Counted from the first letter of the stretch, positions 37,408-46,505 are shown. The stretch: DNA of 64,000 nt from Planctomycetota bacterium (GCA_009773755.1 WSZJ01000014.1:19556-83555); one strand, 5' to 3'. The notes: generated from the sequence alone by a model not told the origin. Translations and numbers: made by a program.

Positions 37408-38108
37408 GCTGCGCTGAAACGAAAAAGCTGCTGCCGGCGATGGTCCTCGGCGACCTTGAGGGAGCCGAGCGGGACGCGGCGGTGGAGCATCTGAAGAATT
37501 GCGAGGCGTGCCGCGTGGAGCGGGCGCATCTCGAGAAGACGCTTCGTATCGCGGAGAAGCTGCCGGTGGCCGCGGAGCCGAGCGGGACGCGGCGGATGCG
37601 CGTCGTCGCGGCGATGGCGGCCGCTTCGGCCGACGAGTCGCGTGTCGAGAAGCCGCGGCGGAGCGGCTGGAAGCGCTGGGGGCTGGCGGCGGCGGTGTTG
37701 ATTGCCGTGCTCGGCACCGGCGTCGCGACGGGGCGGATCGGGTTTGCGGCGCCGACGTACCAGCTCAAGGTCGAGGACGTCCGCGGCGAGGCGCTGGTCA
37801 AGCGGGCCGACAGCCCGACGTGGGAGGCGCTTCTGCCCGGAACGACGATCCTGATGGGTGACCGCGTGCTGACGAACGGCGGCCGCGTCTGGTTCCGTTC
37901 GAGCGCGAAGGACGTGATCGTGCTTGCGGACGGGTCGCAGATCATGATCAACCGGTCGGATCTCGCGGCGCCCAGCGTCATGCTGGTCTACGGCGAGCTC
38001 TGGGCCGAGGTGACCCCGCGCGACAAGGGGCGCCTGCGCTTCGAATCGGCCGAGAGCGAAGGATCGGTCGAGGTCATCGGGACGAAGTTCCACCTGGAGT
38101 ACCGCTGA
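37404..38108 (+). CDS. Anti-sigma factor with zinc-finger and FecR domain
   Basis: A 234-residue protein starting with GTG at 37404 inside the sigma factor stop. The N-terminus is an anti-sigma zinc finger (HLKNCEACRVERAHLE, His-x3-Cys-x2-Cys). A transmembrane helix follows (WGLAAAVLIAVLGTGVATG, about 93-111), then a periplasmic FecR-type beta domain (GEALVKRADSPTWEALLPGT, LTNGGRVWFRSS, VMLVYGELWAEV, VEVIGTKFHLEY). It should bind the sigma factor inside and sense a signal outside. Its stop overlaps the ATG of the next gene at 38108. Confidence 0.88.
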   Translation: MSCAETKKLLPAMVLGDLEGAERDAAVEHLKNCEACRVERAHLEKTLRIAEKLPVAAEPSGTRRMRVVAAMAAASADESRVEKPRRSGWKRWGLAAAVLIAVLGTGVATGRIGFAAPTYQLKVEDVRGEALVKRADSPTWEALLPGTTILMGDRVLTNGGRVWFRSSAKDVIVLADGSQIMINRSDLAAPSVMLVYGELWAEVTPRDKGRLRFESAESEGSVEVIGTKFHLEYR

Positions 38109-38866
38109 TGAAAAACATGCTGAGGTTCGTGGCCGCTGTTGCGTTGACCGGTGGCCTTATGGTTGCCGGCGAGCCCGGCGGGATCGTGAGGGTCGACCTG
38201 CGCGACGTGCCGCTGGCCGAAGCGCTCGGGCGGCTCGAGAAGGAGACCGGTCGCAAGTTTGAATACACCCCCGGCACGGTCGAGAGCCGGAGAGTGGATT
38301 TCGTAAAGAGCGGCACGGTCGCAGAGGTCCTCGCTGCTTTCGCGACGACACTGGAAGTGACCGAATCGATCACGCTCGTTCCCGGCAAGGACGGAGCCCA
38401 CAAACTCCTTCCCTTCACCAGGAAGCCCTCGACCAACCCGCGGCCCGTCGCGCGCAGCCGTCGCCTGGCCGTCGACGTCGTCGAGGGCACGGTGATGCTC
38501 TTCGGCGGGCAGGGAAGCGTCGCGGTCCGCGCGGGCGAGCGTTCCTGGGTCTACTCGGGCTCGCTTCCGGCCGCGCCTGTCCCGTGCGACCCCGCAACCG
38601 TGGCGCTGTGGCGCATGCCCGAGGCGCTGTCCGCGTCCTCCGGGCTCCAGGCGCGCGTTCCGCTGCCGGAAATCCGCTTCCAGCTCCTCGGTTACACCGA
38701 GTCCGGCCAGCCGATCGTCGAGTACGAGGTCAACGGCGCTCGCTGTGTCCTCGATTTCGGGACTCTCGACATCCCGGAGGAGGAGCGGCGCAAGATCGTG
38801 ATCGAAAACGGCGAGCTGGTGGTGCCGATCAACGTCCGCGTGCAGATCCCGAAGGCCGGCAAGTAA
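38108..38866 (+). CDS. Exported protein with STN/secretin-N0-like domain
   Basis: A 252-residue protein with a signal peptide (FVAAVALTGGLMVAGEP). Residues about 25-90 (VRVDLRDVPLAEALGRLEKE, TGRKFEYTPGT, VAEVLAAFATTLEVTE) have the STN/secretin-N0 fold used by FecA-type receptors to signal to FecR, and by secretins. The rest is beta-rich (VEGTVMLFGGQGSVAVRAGE, PEIRFQLLGYTESGQPIVEY). It is encoded between the FecR-like protein and the secretin and is probably the periplasmic link between them; that role is inferred. Confidence 0.7.
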   Translation: MKNMLRFVAAVALTGGLMVAGEPGGIVRVDLRDVPLAEALGRLEKETGRKFEYTPGTVESRRVDFVKSGTVAEVLAAFATTLEVTESITLVPGKDGAHKLLPFTRKPSTNPRPVARSRRLAVDVVEGTVMLFGGQGSVAVRAGERSWVYSGSLPAAPVPCDPATVALWRMPEALSASSGLQARVPLPEIRFQLLGYTESGQPIVEYEVNGARCVLDFGTLDIPEEERRKIVIENGELVVPINVRVQIPKAGK

Positions 38867-38902
38867 CACCAACCCAAGCCGCACAACCCGACGGAGCCGA
38901 AC

Positions 38903-40984
38903 ATGCGCCGTGCCCTGACCGCTTTTCTTGTTCTTGTCGCCGCCGCTTCCGCCTCGTTCGCGCAGGCGCCGGAGCCGCCCAAGCCGGAGCCGCAGATCGA
39001 CGTCGACTGGAACGGCGTGACGGTCGAAAACCTGATCGTGATGGTGTCGAACCTCACGGGGAAGGCGTTCATTTACGACAAGGAAGCGCTGAAGGCGAAG
39101 CCGCCGGTGAACCTGTCGCGGCCGATGCAGGTCACGGAGAGCGGCGTGTACGCGCTGTTCGAGTCGGTGATGGCGGGGATGCAGCTGGCGCTGGTGCCGA
39201 AGAATCTGGAAGTTGAGCGCGGAATGCCGACGATCGAGGTGATTACGATCGTGAAGCGCGAAGAAAGCTCGAAGCAGCCCCTGGCGGTCGTGCTGAACGA
39301 AGCGGCGGACAAGCTCCTGGCGCGCGACCAGATGGTGACGGCGGTGATCGCGCTCCGGTACGCCAGCGCGCGCGACATCCTCGCGCCGGCGCAGGCGCTG
39401 CTGTCGGACCCGCGCAACGTTCTGGCGAGCGAAACGCTGAACGCGATCATCATCACGGACTATGCGCTGAACGTGAAGCGCATCCAGGGGATCATCGCGA
39501 TGATCGACCGGAAGCAGCCCGACGTGCTGCTCGAGGTGATCGCGCTGCGAAATGCCAGCGCGACTGAGCTGGAGCCGAAGCTGAACCAGCTCGTGCAGAC
39601 GCTCCAGCGCGCGCAGCCACCGCGTCCCGGCGTGCCGGTGCCGCAGCAGGAGCAGGTGTCGATCGGGTCGGACTTCCGGACGAACTCGCTGATCGTGCTG
39701 GCGCTTCCCGACCGCATGACGCAGATCAAGGACATGATCGCGAAGCTGGACATCCGGCCCGAGCGTTCGCCGACGAATCTGCACGTCTACCGGCTGAAGC
39801 ACGCGCGGGCCGAGCAACTCGCTACGGTGCTGCAGTCGATCTTCGGAGGCGGAACCACGAGCGCAGCGGCGCCGAGGCCGGGCGCGGGGCAGCCTCTGCG
39901 CGGCGGCGACGCCGTGACGGGCGGAGCGCAGGCGCCTCCGAACCAGCAGGTGCAGGTGTCGATCACGGCCGATCTCCAGAACAACGCGCTTCTCGTGGTC
40001 GCGACGCCGGAGGTCTGGGACGCGATGGAAGCGTTCATCGCGGAGCTCGACAAGCGCCGGCCGCAGGTCGTCATCGAGGCCGCCATTTTCGAAATCAACG
40101 ACAACGACTCGTTCGATCTCGGCGTCGAACTGGCCGCGGCCGCGAATCCCGCGGATGGCAGGACGCGAGGCTTCGGCGGCGCGAACTTCGGGCTCGGCAC
40201 GCTCTCCGACACCGACGGCGACCTCATCCCCGACATCAAGATCCCCGACACCAGTCTCACCGGCTTCACCGGAGGTCTGTTCCGCGGCGCCGCCGGCAAA
40301 CTTCCGATCCTGCTCCACGCGATGAGCGAGAAGCGCAAGATCAACGTGCTCTCGCTCCCGCAGGTGACGACGAATGACAACGAGGCCGCGACGCTGACGC
40401 TGACCGAAATCGTGACGACGGCGACGACCTCCCAGGGAACTGCGACGACCAACACTTCGGCAGGCCCGACAACCTCCGCCGGCATCACGCTCAAGATCAC
40501 GCCGCACATCTCCGCCGACAACTACCTGCAGCTCGAAGTCGATCTCACCGTGTCGCAATTCCAGGCGCGCCCGACGGCCAATGCGACCGTTCCTCCGCCC
40601 GTCACGAACCGCTCGGTCGTCACCAAGGTCACCCTCCCCAACACCTACACCGTCGTCATCGGCGGCCTCGTGAGCGACCAGCTCCGCGAAACCGTCACCG
40701 GCATCCCGATCCTCCAGGAAATCCCGATCCTCGGTAACCTCTTCCAGCGCACCGTCAAGGACGGCACCAAAGTCACCCTCTACCTTTTCATCACACCCAT
40801 CATCCTCAGCGACCCCGACTTCACCGACTTCAAGCGCCTGACGCTGCGCAAACAGGAAGCGATCTTCCGCCTCTCCAAGCGCTGGGTCGGCGAGCACCAG
40901 CTCGGCGAGCACGAACCGAACGCCGCGGACCTCTTCGAATTCCACAGCCCCTTCAAGAAGGGCGCGGGGGAGAAGACCAGGTAA
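38903..40984 (+). CDS. gspD: Type II secretion system secretin GspD
   Basis: A 693-residue protein with a signal peptide (LTAFLVLVAAASASFAQA). The N0 domain is IDVDWNGVTVENLIVMVSNL, followed by N1-N3 repeats (ALRYASARDILAPAQALLSD, VIALRNASATELEPKLNQLV, VYRLKHARAEQLATVLQSIF) and a secretin barrel ending LQEIPILGNLFQRTVKDGTK, LYLFITPIIL. It forms the outer-membrane pore of the type II system. TAATG overlap with gspE. The length is typical. Confidence 0.95.
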   Translation: MRRALTAFLVLVAAASASFAQAPEPPKPEPQIDVDWNGVTVENLIVMVSNLTGKAFIYDKEALKAKPPVNLSRPMQVTESGVYALFESVMAGMQLALVPKNLEVERGMPTIEVITIVKREESSKQPLAVVLNEAADKLLARDQMVTAVIALRYASARDILAPAQALLSDPRNVLASETLNAIIITDYALNVKRIQGIIAMIDRKQPDVLLEVIALRNASATELEPKLNQLVQTLQRAQPPRPGVPVPQQEQVSIGSDFRTNSLIVLALPDRMTQIKDMIAKLDIRPERSPTNLHVYRLKHARAEQLATVLQSIFGGGTTSAAAPRPGAGQPLRGGDAVTGGAQAPPNQQVQVSITADLQNNALLVVATPEVWDAMEAFIAELDKRRPQVVIEAAIFEINDNDSFDLGVELAAAANPADGRTRGFGGANFGLGTLSDTDGDLIPDIKIPDTSLTGFTGGLFRGAAGKLPILLHAMSEKRKINVLSLPQVTTNDNEAATLTLTEIVTTATTSQGTATTNTSAGPTTSAGITLKITPHISADNYLQLEVDLTVSQFQARPTANATVPPPVTNRSVVTKVTLPNTYTVVIGGLVSDQLRETVTGIPILQEIPILGNLFQRTVKDGTKVTLYLFITPIILSDPDFTDFKRLTLRKQEAIFRLSKRWVGEHQLGEHEPNAADLFEFHSPFKKGAGEKTR

Positions 40985-42690
40985 TGCTGCTGCTCGAACG
41001 CTTCCGGAAGGCCCTCTCCGAGGACGGCGGCCTCGCCGACAACAAAGTCGACGAGGCTTTCGCCGTCTCCGCGGAGTCGCGGGAGCCGATCGACCGGGTG
41101 CTCCTGACGCGCGGCTTCATGAACGAGAAGCAGATGCTGCGGGCGTTCTCGAAGGCGCTGGCGGTGCCGCTGATGGACCGGCTGACGGATGCGGAAGTGC
41201 CGCCGGCGTTCGTGGAAGCGGTGCCGGTGCAGTTTGCGCGGAGCCACAACCTGGTGGGGATCGGCGAGGTGAACGGGACGGTTCAGGTGGCGACGTGCAA
41301 CCCGTTCGATTTCCATCCGCTGGACGAGCTGGCGCTCATGACGGGGAAGTCGGTGACGATCGTGATGGCGCCGAAGAGCGAGATCACGGCGCTGATCAAC
41401 AAGGCGTACCAGAAGAAGATGGACGTCGTGGACGAGATGCTGGAGGACCTGGAAGAAGGGGAGATGGCGGGGATCGCGCGCGAGCTGGAGGAGGGGCACG
41501 ACCTCCTCGACATGGCGAACAAGGCGCCGATCATCAAGCTGGTGAACATGGTGATGTTCCAGGCGCTGAAGATGCGTGCGAGCGACATTCACATTCAGCC
41601 TTACGAAGAAAAGCTCCAGGTCCGGTACCGGATCGACGGCATTCTTTACGACATGATGACGCCTCCGAAGAAGATCCAGGAGGCGATCATCAGCCGCATC
41701 AAGATCATGGGGAAGATGGACATCGCGGAGCGGCGGTTGCCGCAGGATGGCCGCGCGACGATCAAGGTGGGCGACAACGACGTGGACGTGCGTATTTCGA
41801 GCGTTCCGACTTCGAACGGCGAGCGGATCGTGATGCGGTTGCTCGACAAGAGCGCGCGGCTGCTCGACCTGCACGACCTGGGGCTCGACGACATGCAGTT
41901 CGGGACGATGTCGAAGCTGGTGAAGTGTTCGCACGGGGTGCTGCTCGTCACGGGGCCGACGGGGTCGGGCAAATCGACGACGCTCTATTCGGCGCTGAAG
42001 ACGATCAACTCGACGGCGAAGAACGTGATCACGATCGAGGACCCGGTCGAGTACCACATCCAGGGAATCAGCCAGATCGAGGTGTCGACGAAGAAGGGGC
42101 TGACGTTCGCGACGGGGCTGCGGTCGATCGTCCGCCAGGATCCGAACATCATCATGGTCGGCGAAATCCGCGACGGCGAAACGGCGGACATCGCGATCCA
42201 GTCGTCGCTCACCGGCCACCTTGTGTTCTCCACCCTGCACACCAACGACGCCCCCGGCGCGATCACCCGTCTCCTCGACCTCGGAGTGGAACCCTTCCTC
42301 GTCGCCTCTTCGCTCATCGGCGTCATCGCGCAGCGTCTCGTCCGCCTGATCTGTCCGGGCTGTCGCGAGCCGCTTGCGGTAACCGCCGAGGACCTGCGCT
42401 CGATCGGCCTCACGCCCGACCAGTGCCCGACCATGAGCCTGTGGAAAGGCCGCGGCTGCGACCGCTGCCTGGGCACCGGCTATCACGACCGCACCGGCAT
42501 CTACGAAATTCTCCCCGTGAGCGATCTCCTGCGCGACCAGATCGTTTCAAAGGTCAGCTCGACGGTCATAAAGCAGGAAGCGGTCAAGGTTGGCCTCCGA
42601 ACCCTCCGCATGGACGGCGCGCTGAAGGTGCTGCAGGGGAGGACGACGATCGAAGAGGTGATCCGCGTGACGCAGATGGACGTCATTTGA
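40984..42690 (+). CDS. gspE: Type II secretion ATPase GspE
   Basis: A 568-residue protein. An N-terminal GspE/N1E domain (LLERFRKALSEDGGLADNKV) is followed by the ATPase core: Walker A GPTGSGKSTTLYSAL, Asp box VITIEDPVEYH, Walker B IIMVGEIRDGETADIA, His box LVFSTLHTNDAPGAITRLLD, and the tetracysteine zinc site CPGC...CDRC. It powers pseudopilus assembly at the cytoplasmic face. Confidence 0.96.
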   Translation: MLLLERFRKALSEDGGLADNKVDEAFAVSAESREPIDRVLLTRGFMNEKQMLRAFSKALAVPLMDRLTDAEVPPAFVEAVPVQFARSHNLVGIGEVNGTVQVATCNPFDFHPLDELALMTGKSVTIVMAPKSEITALINKAYQKKMDVVDEMLEDLEEGEMAGIARELEEGHDLLDMANKAPIIKLVNMVMFQALKMRASDIHIQPYEEKLQVRYRIDGILYDMMTPPKKIQEAIISRIKIMGKMDIAERRLPQDGRATIKVGDNDVDVRISSVPTSNGERIVMRLLDKSARLLDLHDLGLDDMQFGTMSKLVKCSHGVLLVTGPTGSGKSTTLYSALKTINSTAKNVITIEDPVEYHIQGISQIEVSTKKGLTFATGLRSIVRQDPNIIMVGEIRDGETADIAIQSSLTGHLVFSTLHTNDAPGAITRLLDLGVEPFLVASSLIGVIAQRLVRLICPGCREPLAVTAEDLRSIGLTPDQCPTMSLWKGRGCDRCLGTGYHDRTGIYEILPVSDLLRDQIVSKVSSTVIKQEAVKVGLRTLRMDGALKVLQGRTTIEEVIRVTQMDVI

Positions 42691-42780
42691 GTGGGTAGTG
42701 TGTAGTTGGTAGGGGGTAGGAACGACTCTCGTTCAAGGGGCCGTTCCTACCCCCTACTCACTACCCTCTGCCAACTCCAC
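42691..42780. repeat. Long imperfect hairpin between gspE and gspF
   Basis: A perfect 15-bp stem, TAGGGGGTAGGAACG (42710-42724) with its complement at 42742-42756, is extended outward by GGGTAGTG/CACTACCC (42693-42700, 42759-42766). There is no T-run, so it may be an RNA stability element or a low-complexity repeat rather than a terminator. Confidence 0.7.
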
Positions 42781-42808
42781 TCCGAGGGAGCGGCCGTTCT
42801 CAGCAAAC

Positions 42809-44035
42809 ATGCCCGTCTTCAGCTACAAAGCGTTTAAAGAAAGCGGCGCCGCCGCCGCGGGCGTCATCGACGCCGATTCTCCGCGCGAGGCGCGCTCCAA
42901 GTTGCGGATGCAGAACCTGCACGTCACGCAGCTCGACGCGGTCGTGCAGGGGATGAAGGCGGAGGCGCAGAAGAAGCGCCGGCTTTTCCTGCCGAAGTTC
43001 GCGCAGCGCAAGAGTCCGATCGAGATCGCCCTCGTCACCCGCCAGCTCGCCACCCTCCTCGGCGCCGGCACGCCTCTCAACGAGGCGATGAAGGCGATCA
43101 TCGAGCAGACCGGCAACACGAAGATCAACGCCGTCATGCGAGACGTCCGCGAGCGCATCGGTCAGGGATCGACGTTCGGCGACGCCCTCGCGAACCACCC
43201 CGCCTACTTCGGCGACCTCTACGTCAACATGGTCCGCTCGGGCGAGGCCTCCGGCTCGCTCGACCAGATTCTCCTCCGCCTTGCCGACTACATGCACCAG
43301 CAGAACCGCCTCGCCGGCAAGGTCATGGCCGCCATGACCTACCCCATGGTCATGCTGGTGGTCGGCCTCGGCGTCGTCACCTTCCTCCTCGGGTTCGTCG
43401 TCCCGCGCATCCTCGACGTCCTCGAGAAGCAGAAGATCGCCATGCCGCTGCCGACGGTCATTCTCGTCACCATCACCAACATTCTCCGCGGGTACTGGCC
43501 CTTCCTCCTCGGCGGCGTCATCGCCGCCTGGATCGTATTCAAGCTGTTCACGAACACGCCCCACGGCCGCCGCGCCTGGGACGGCTTCATCCTCCGCGTC
43601 CCCGCCCTCGGGGAACTTTTCCGCAAGGCCGCGATCTCGCGGTTCGCTTCGACGCTCGCCACCCTGCTCGAGTCCGGCCTTCCCGTCATGGAAGCGCTCT
43701 CGATCACGGAGCGCATCATGGGAAACGTCGTCCTCGCGGAAGTCGTCGCAAAGGTGCGATCGAGAGTCATGGAAGGTTCCGACATCAGCGCGCCGCTGAA
43801 ACAGTCGAAGCTGTTCCCGCCGACCGTCTGCTACATGGTCGCGATCGGCGAAGAGTCGGGGCAGCTCGACCAGATGCTGCGCAAGGTCGCGCAGTCCTAT
43901 GACGAGGAGATCGAGCTCACGACGCAGAAGGTCACGAGTCTGATCGAGCCGATCATGATCGTCGTTATGGCGGTCGTGGTCGGGTTCATCGTCATGAGCG
44001 TGCTGCTGCCGATCCTGGACCTATCCAACATGTAG
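42809..44035 (+). CDS. gspF: Type II secretion inner-membrane platform protein GspF
   Basis: A 408-residue protein with two T2SSF domains: FSYKAFKESGAAAAGVIDAD at the N-terminus, LVTRQLATLLGAGTPLNEAM in the first domain and ISRFASTLATLLESGLPVME in the second. Three hydrophobic segments are visible (YPMVMLVVGLGVVTFLLGFV, ILRGYWPFLLGGVIAAWIVF, PIMIVVMAVVVGFIVMSVLL). It anchors the GspE ATPase and the growing pseudopilus. It is separated from gspE by 118 bp containing a large hairpin, unlike the tight junctions elsewhere in the operon. Confidence 0.95.
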   Translation: MPVFSYKAFKESGAAAAGVIDADSPREARSKLRMQNLHVTQLDAVVQGMKAEAQKKRRLFLPKFAQRKSPIEIALVTRQLATLLGAGTPLNEAMKAIIEQTGNTKINAVMRDVRERIGQGSTFGDALANHPAYFGDLYVNMVRSGEASGSLDQILLRLADYMHQQNRLAGKVMAAMTYPMVMLVVGLGVVTFLLGFVVPRILDVLEKQKIAMPLPTVILVTITNILRGYWPFLLGGVIAAWIVFKLFTNTPHGRRAWDGFILRVPALGELFRKAAISRFASTLATLLESGLPVMEALSITERIMGNVVLAEVVAKVRSRVMEGSDISAPLKQSKLFPPTVCYMVAIGEESGQLDQMLRKVAQSYDEEIELTTQKVTSLIEPIMIVVMAVVVGFIVMSVLLPILDLSNM

Positions 44036-44052
44036 GGTCTGCGGCAAAAAGT

Positions 44053-44177
44053 GGTCTTAACCACAGAGCGCACAGAGAAAAAACTCTCTGAACCCTCCGA
44101 TTCCTGAGTCCCGCGATCTTCGCGCGAACATTCGGTCGACGAAGTTGCTTTTCTCTGTGACCTCTGTGGTTAAGACC
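44053..44177. repeat. CCACAGAG-type inverted repeat
   Basis: GGTCTTAACCACAGAG (44053-44068) and CTCTGTGGTTAAGACC (44162-44177) are perfect inverted arms, with a second CACAGAGAAAA/TTTTCTCTGTG pair inside. This type of element recurs in many bacterial intergenic regions. It lies between gspF and the GspG-like gene. Confidence 0.75.
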
Positions 44178-44265
44178 TCTGTTCGGCGCGAGACGCTCAC
44201 CCCGAGGAACCCAACAGAATGCGGGGAGTGTCGTTGAACTTGCCGGAGCCTGAGGAGGTTCGTCA

Positions 44266-44745
44266 ATGAACGAAGAAGCCTGGAAAGGGCCGCCACGCCC
44301 GTCGTTCCTGACGGCCATGGTTGAGAATGCCGCGGATTTCTTCTCGCCGCGGTGCCTGATCTTGCTTGGTGCTACCGTGATCGGCTGCCTGATCTACCGC
44401 GGCTTCGCAACCCCTGTTCTCGTGCAACGGACAAGCAAATCAAAAGTGACGCGTGCGAACGGGGATCTCCGTCACATCGCAGACCAGGTCCTCCTGTTCG
44501 GCATGGAGCAGAAACGCCTCCCCAGGAACATGGCCGAATTGGTCGACCGTCCTGCGGATGTCAAGGACTGGCCCGAGGGCGGATACCTTGAGAAGTTGCC
44601 CAAGGACCCGTGGGGCGGCGACTACGCGCTCGTCGTGTCCGCACAAAAACCGCAGGACTTCGACGTGATCTCACTCGGTGCGGACAATGTGCCGGGTGGC
44701 GACGAGTTCGACGCAGACCTCCATTTGCAGGAGGATTTGCGATGA
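44266..44745 (+). CDS. GspG-like protein without a prepilin cleavage motif
   Basis: A 159-residue paralogue of the GspG at 44978: KSKVTRANGDLRHIADQVLL, KDWPEGGYLEKLPKDPWGGD and DVISLGADN match it nearly word for word. The usual GFTLxE prepilin motif is replaced by an uncleaved-looking helix (RCLILLGATVIGCLIYRGFA) preceded by about 30 polar residues. It therefore probably stays in the inner membrane with a GspG-like periplasmic domain and cannot enter the pseudopilus in the normal way. AGGAGG precedes the ATG. Its stop overlaps the next small gene. Confidence 0.8.
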   Translation: MNEEAWKGPPRPSFLTAMVENAADFFSPRCLILLGATVIGCLIYRGFATPVLVQRTSKSKVTRANGDLRHIADQVLLFGMEQKRLPRNMAELVDRPADVKDWPEGGYLEKLPKDPWGGDYALVVSAQKPQDFDVISLGADNVPGGDEFDADLHLQEDLR

Positions 44746-44909
44746 CCCGCGCCGTTTTCACGAGTGCCTTCTGGCTGGCAATGGGAGGCGTCGCAGGCCT
44801 GCTGGCGTTCATCCTCCTCTTTTCCGCCCTCATCTACGTCATCTCCCTCTTCGATCACGACGCCCGGAAATCCGCTTCCGACCCAACGTCCCAGCGCGCC
44901 GCTCGTTGA
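44742..44909 (+). CDS. Small membrane protein
   Basis: A 55-residue protein consisting mostly of one long hydrophobic segment (FWLAMGGVAGLLAFILLFSA, LIYVISLF) with a polar tail. The ATG overlaps the stop of the GspG-like gene (ATGA), supporting a real coupled gene. No family recognised. Confidence 0.55.
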   Translation: MTRAVFTSAFWLAMGGVAGLLAFILLFSALIYVISLFDHDARKSASDPTSQRAAR

Positions 44910-44977
44910 ATCTCCAGAGGCCCGCCTTCGGAAGCGGGCGTACAATGACGGGCCAACCGCCGTTCCCAGGAGGATCC

Positions 44978-45433
44978 ATGCTTCGCCGCGACCGCCGAAA
45001 CGTCCGCCGCGCCAACAGCGGCTTCACGCTGATGGAACTGATGATCGTGCTCGTCATCATCGGCGTGCTCGCCGCGGCCGTGACGCCCGTACTCGTGTCG
45101 CGCGCCGACAAGGCCAAGGTGACGCGCGCCAAGGGCGACATCAAGCACATCGCCGACCAGGTCAAGCTCTTCAAGATGGAACAGAACCGCTGGCCGGACG
45201 CGATGGAGGATCTCGTCACGCGGCCGTCGTATGCGAAGGACTGGCCGGAGGGCGGCTATCTTGAGAAATCGCCGAAGGACCCGTGGGGCGGCGATTACAT
45301 CTTCCGTAAGCCCGCCGACAACGGGAAAGAATTCGACATCATCGCGTACGGCGCCGACAACCAGCAGGGCGGCGAGAAATTCGACGCCGACCTGAGCTAC
45401 TGGACCCTCGACGAGGACGCGTCGAAGAAGTAG
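44978..45433 (+). CDS. gspG: Type II secretion major pseudopilin GspG
   Basis: A 151-residue protein. A prepilin motif (SGFTLMELMIVLVIIGVLAA, cleaved after Gly, Glu at +5) is followed by the GspG globular domain (VTRAKGDIKHIADQVKLFKM, SPKDPWGGDYIF). AGGAGG lies directly upstream of 44978. It forms the shaft of the secretion pseudopilus. Confidence 0.95.
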   Translation: MLRRDRRNVRRANSGFTLMELMIVLVIIGVLAAAVTPVLVSRADKAKVTRAKGDIKHIADQVKLFKMEQNRWPDAMEDLVTRPSYAKDWPEGGYLEKSPKDPWGGDYIFRKPADNGKEFDIIAYGADNQQGGEKFDADLSYWTLDEDASKK

Positions 45434-45444
45434 AGGGCTGAGCC

Positions 45445-46041
45445 ATGCGCCCCTTCCGCAGAGCGGCCGGTTTTGACGGCGGCTACACGCTGATCGAAAT
45501 GTCCGTGGTCCTCGTGATCATGGGGATCCTCCTGCTCGTGACGGTCGGGCGCGTCGATAACCTCCTGCCGCGCTACCGCGTCCGCTCCTCCGTCCGCGAA
45601 ATCGCCTCCGAAATCCGACTGGCGCGCGCTTCCGCCATGACCACAGGCATGCCGCACTACATCCAGTACGACGTGCCCACCCGGACCTACTGGATCCTGT
45701 CGCCGGAGAAAGTGGTGCAGTCGACGGACGAAGTAGAGCCGGCCGACACGGCGGAGAACGCGTTCAAGGAAGCGGAGTACAAGTGGGTGAAGGCGATGGA
45801 GCGGAAGCTGCCGGACGGAGTGAAGTTCGAGAAAGTGATGTGGAGCGCAGAGCAGGTCGCCGACCAGATGCCCGTGACAGTCGAGTGCACGCCCTACGGG
45901 TCGATCCGGCGGCACACGATCTGGATTACGGGCGAAGAGGACAATTCGAAGTTCACCGTGACGGCCAGCCCGGTGACGGGGTTCGTGGAGCTGAAGGAGG
46001 GGCACGTGGACCCGGTCTCGCTTGAACAGGCGGCCGAATGA
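45445..46041 (+). CDS. gspH: Minor pseudopilin, GspH-like
   Basis: A 198-residue protein with a prepilin helix (GGYTLIEMSVVLVIMGILLL) and a GspH-like following region (RVRSSVREIASEIRLARASA, GMPHYIQYD). Its TGA overlaps the ATG of the next pseudopilin gene. Assigned as GspH by order and length. Confidence 0.85.
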   Translation: MRPFRRAAGFDGGYTLIEMSVVLVIMGILLLVTVGRVDNLLPRYRVRSSVREIASEIRLARASAMTTGMPHYIQYDVPTRTYWILSPEKVVQSTDEVEPADTAENAFKEAEYKWVKAMERKLPDGVKFEKVMWSAEQVADQMPVTVECTPYGSIRRHTIWITGEEDNSKFTVTASPVTGFVELKEGHVDPVSLEQAAE

Positions 46042-46505
46042 GCCGCTCCAGGGCGAACGCTGGCTTCACGCTGCTGGAGGTGATGCTCGCCCTCGCCATC
46101 GTGGCGACGACGGTGTTCGCGCTCCTGTACATGAGGACGCGGGCGATTGAGCACGTGACGAGCGCGAAGCAGATGCGCACGTCCTGGGGGCTGCTTCAGC
46201 AGAAGGTGGGGGACTACGAGGAAGTGAAGATCGACGACGTGAAAGAAGGGACCGAATCGGGGACCTTCGAGGACGACCCGTCGGCGTCGTGGGAACGCGT
46301 GACGGAGAAGCTCCTGATGGAGGCCATCGAGAAGGTGGACGAGGACCACCCGCGCGAAATGTGGAAAGTCACGGTCAAGGTGACCCAGCAGCAGACCGAC
46401 GGAACTCCGCGCGTGACCCAGGCGCAGTGGTTCCGGCTGCTGAAGGAAGATGACGCGCAGGAGGCGCCTGGCGGGGGAGGTGGCGGCGGTGGAGGGGGAG
46501 GCTAA
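46038..46505 (+). CDS. gspI: Minor pseudopilin, GspI-like, with poly-Gly tail
   Basis: A 155-residue protein with a prepilin motif (AGFTLLEVMLALAIVATTVF) and a short globular domain. The protein ends in an uninterrupted run of 11 glycines after EDDAQEAP, encoded by a G-rich tract (about 46470-46502). Assigned as GspI by size and position between H and J; the tail is unlike usual GspI. Confidence 0.8.
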   Translation: MSRSRANAGFTLLEVMLALAIVATTVFALLYMRTRAIEHVTSAKQMRTSWGLLQQKVGDYEEVKIDDVKEGTESGTFEDDPSASWERVTEKLLMEAIEKVDEDHPREMWKVTVKVTQQQTDGTPRVTQAQWFRLLKEDDAQEAPGGGGGGGGGGG

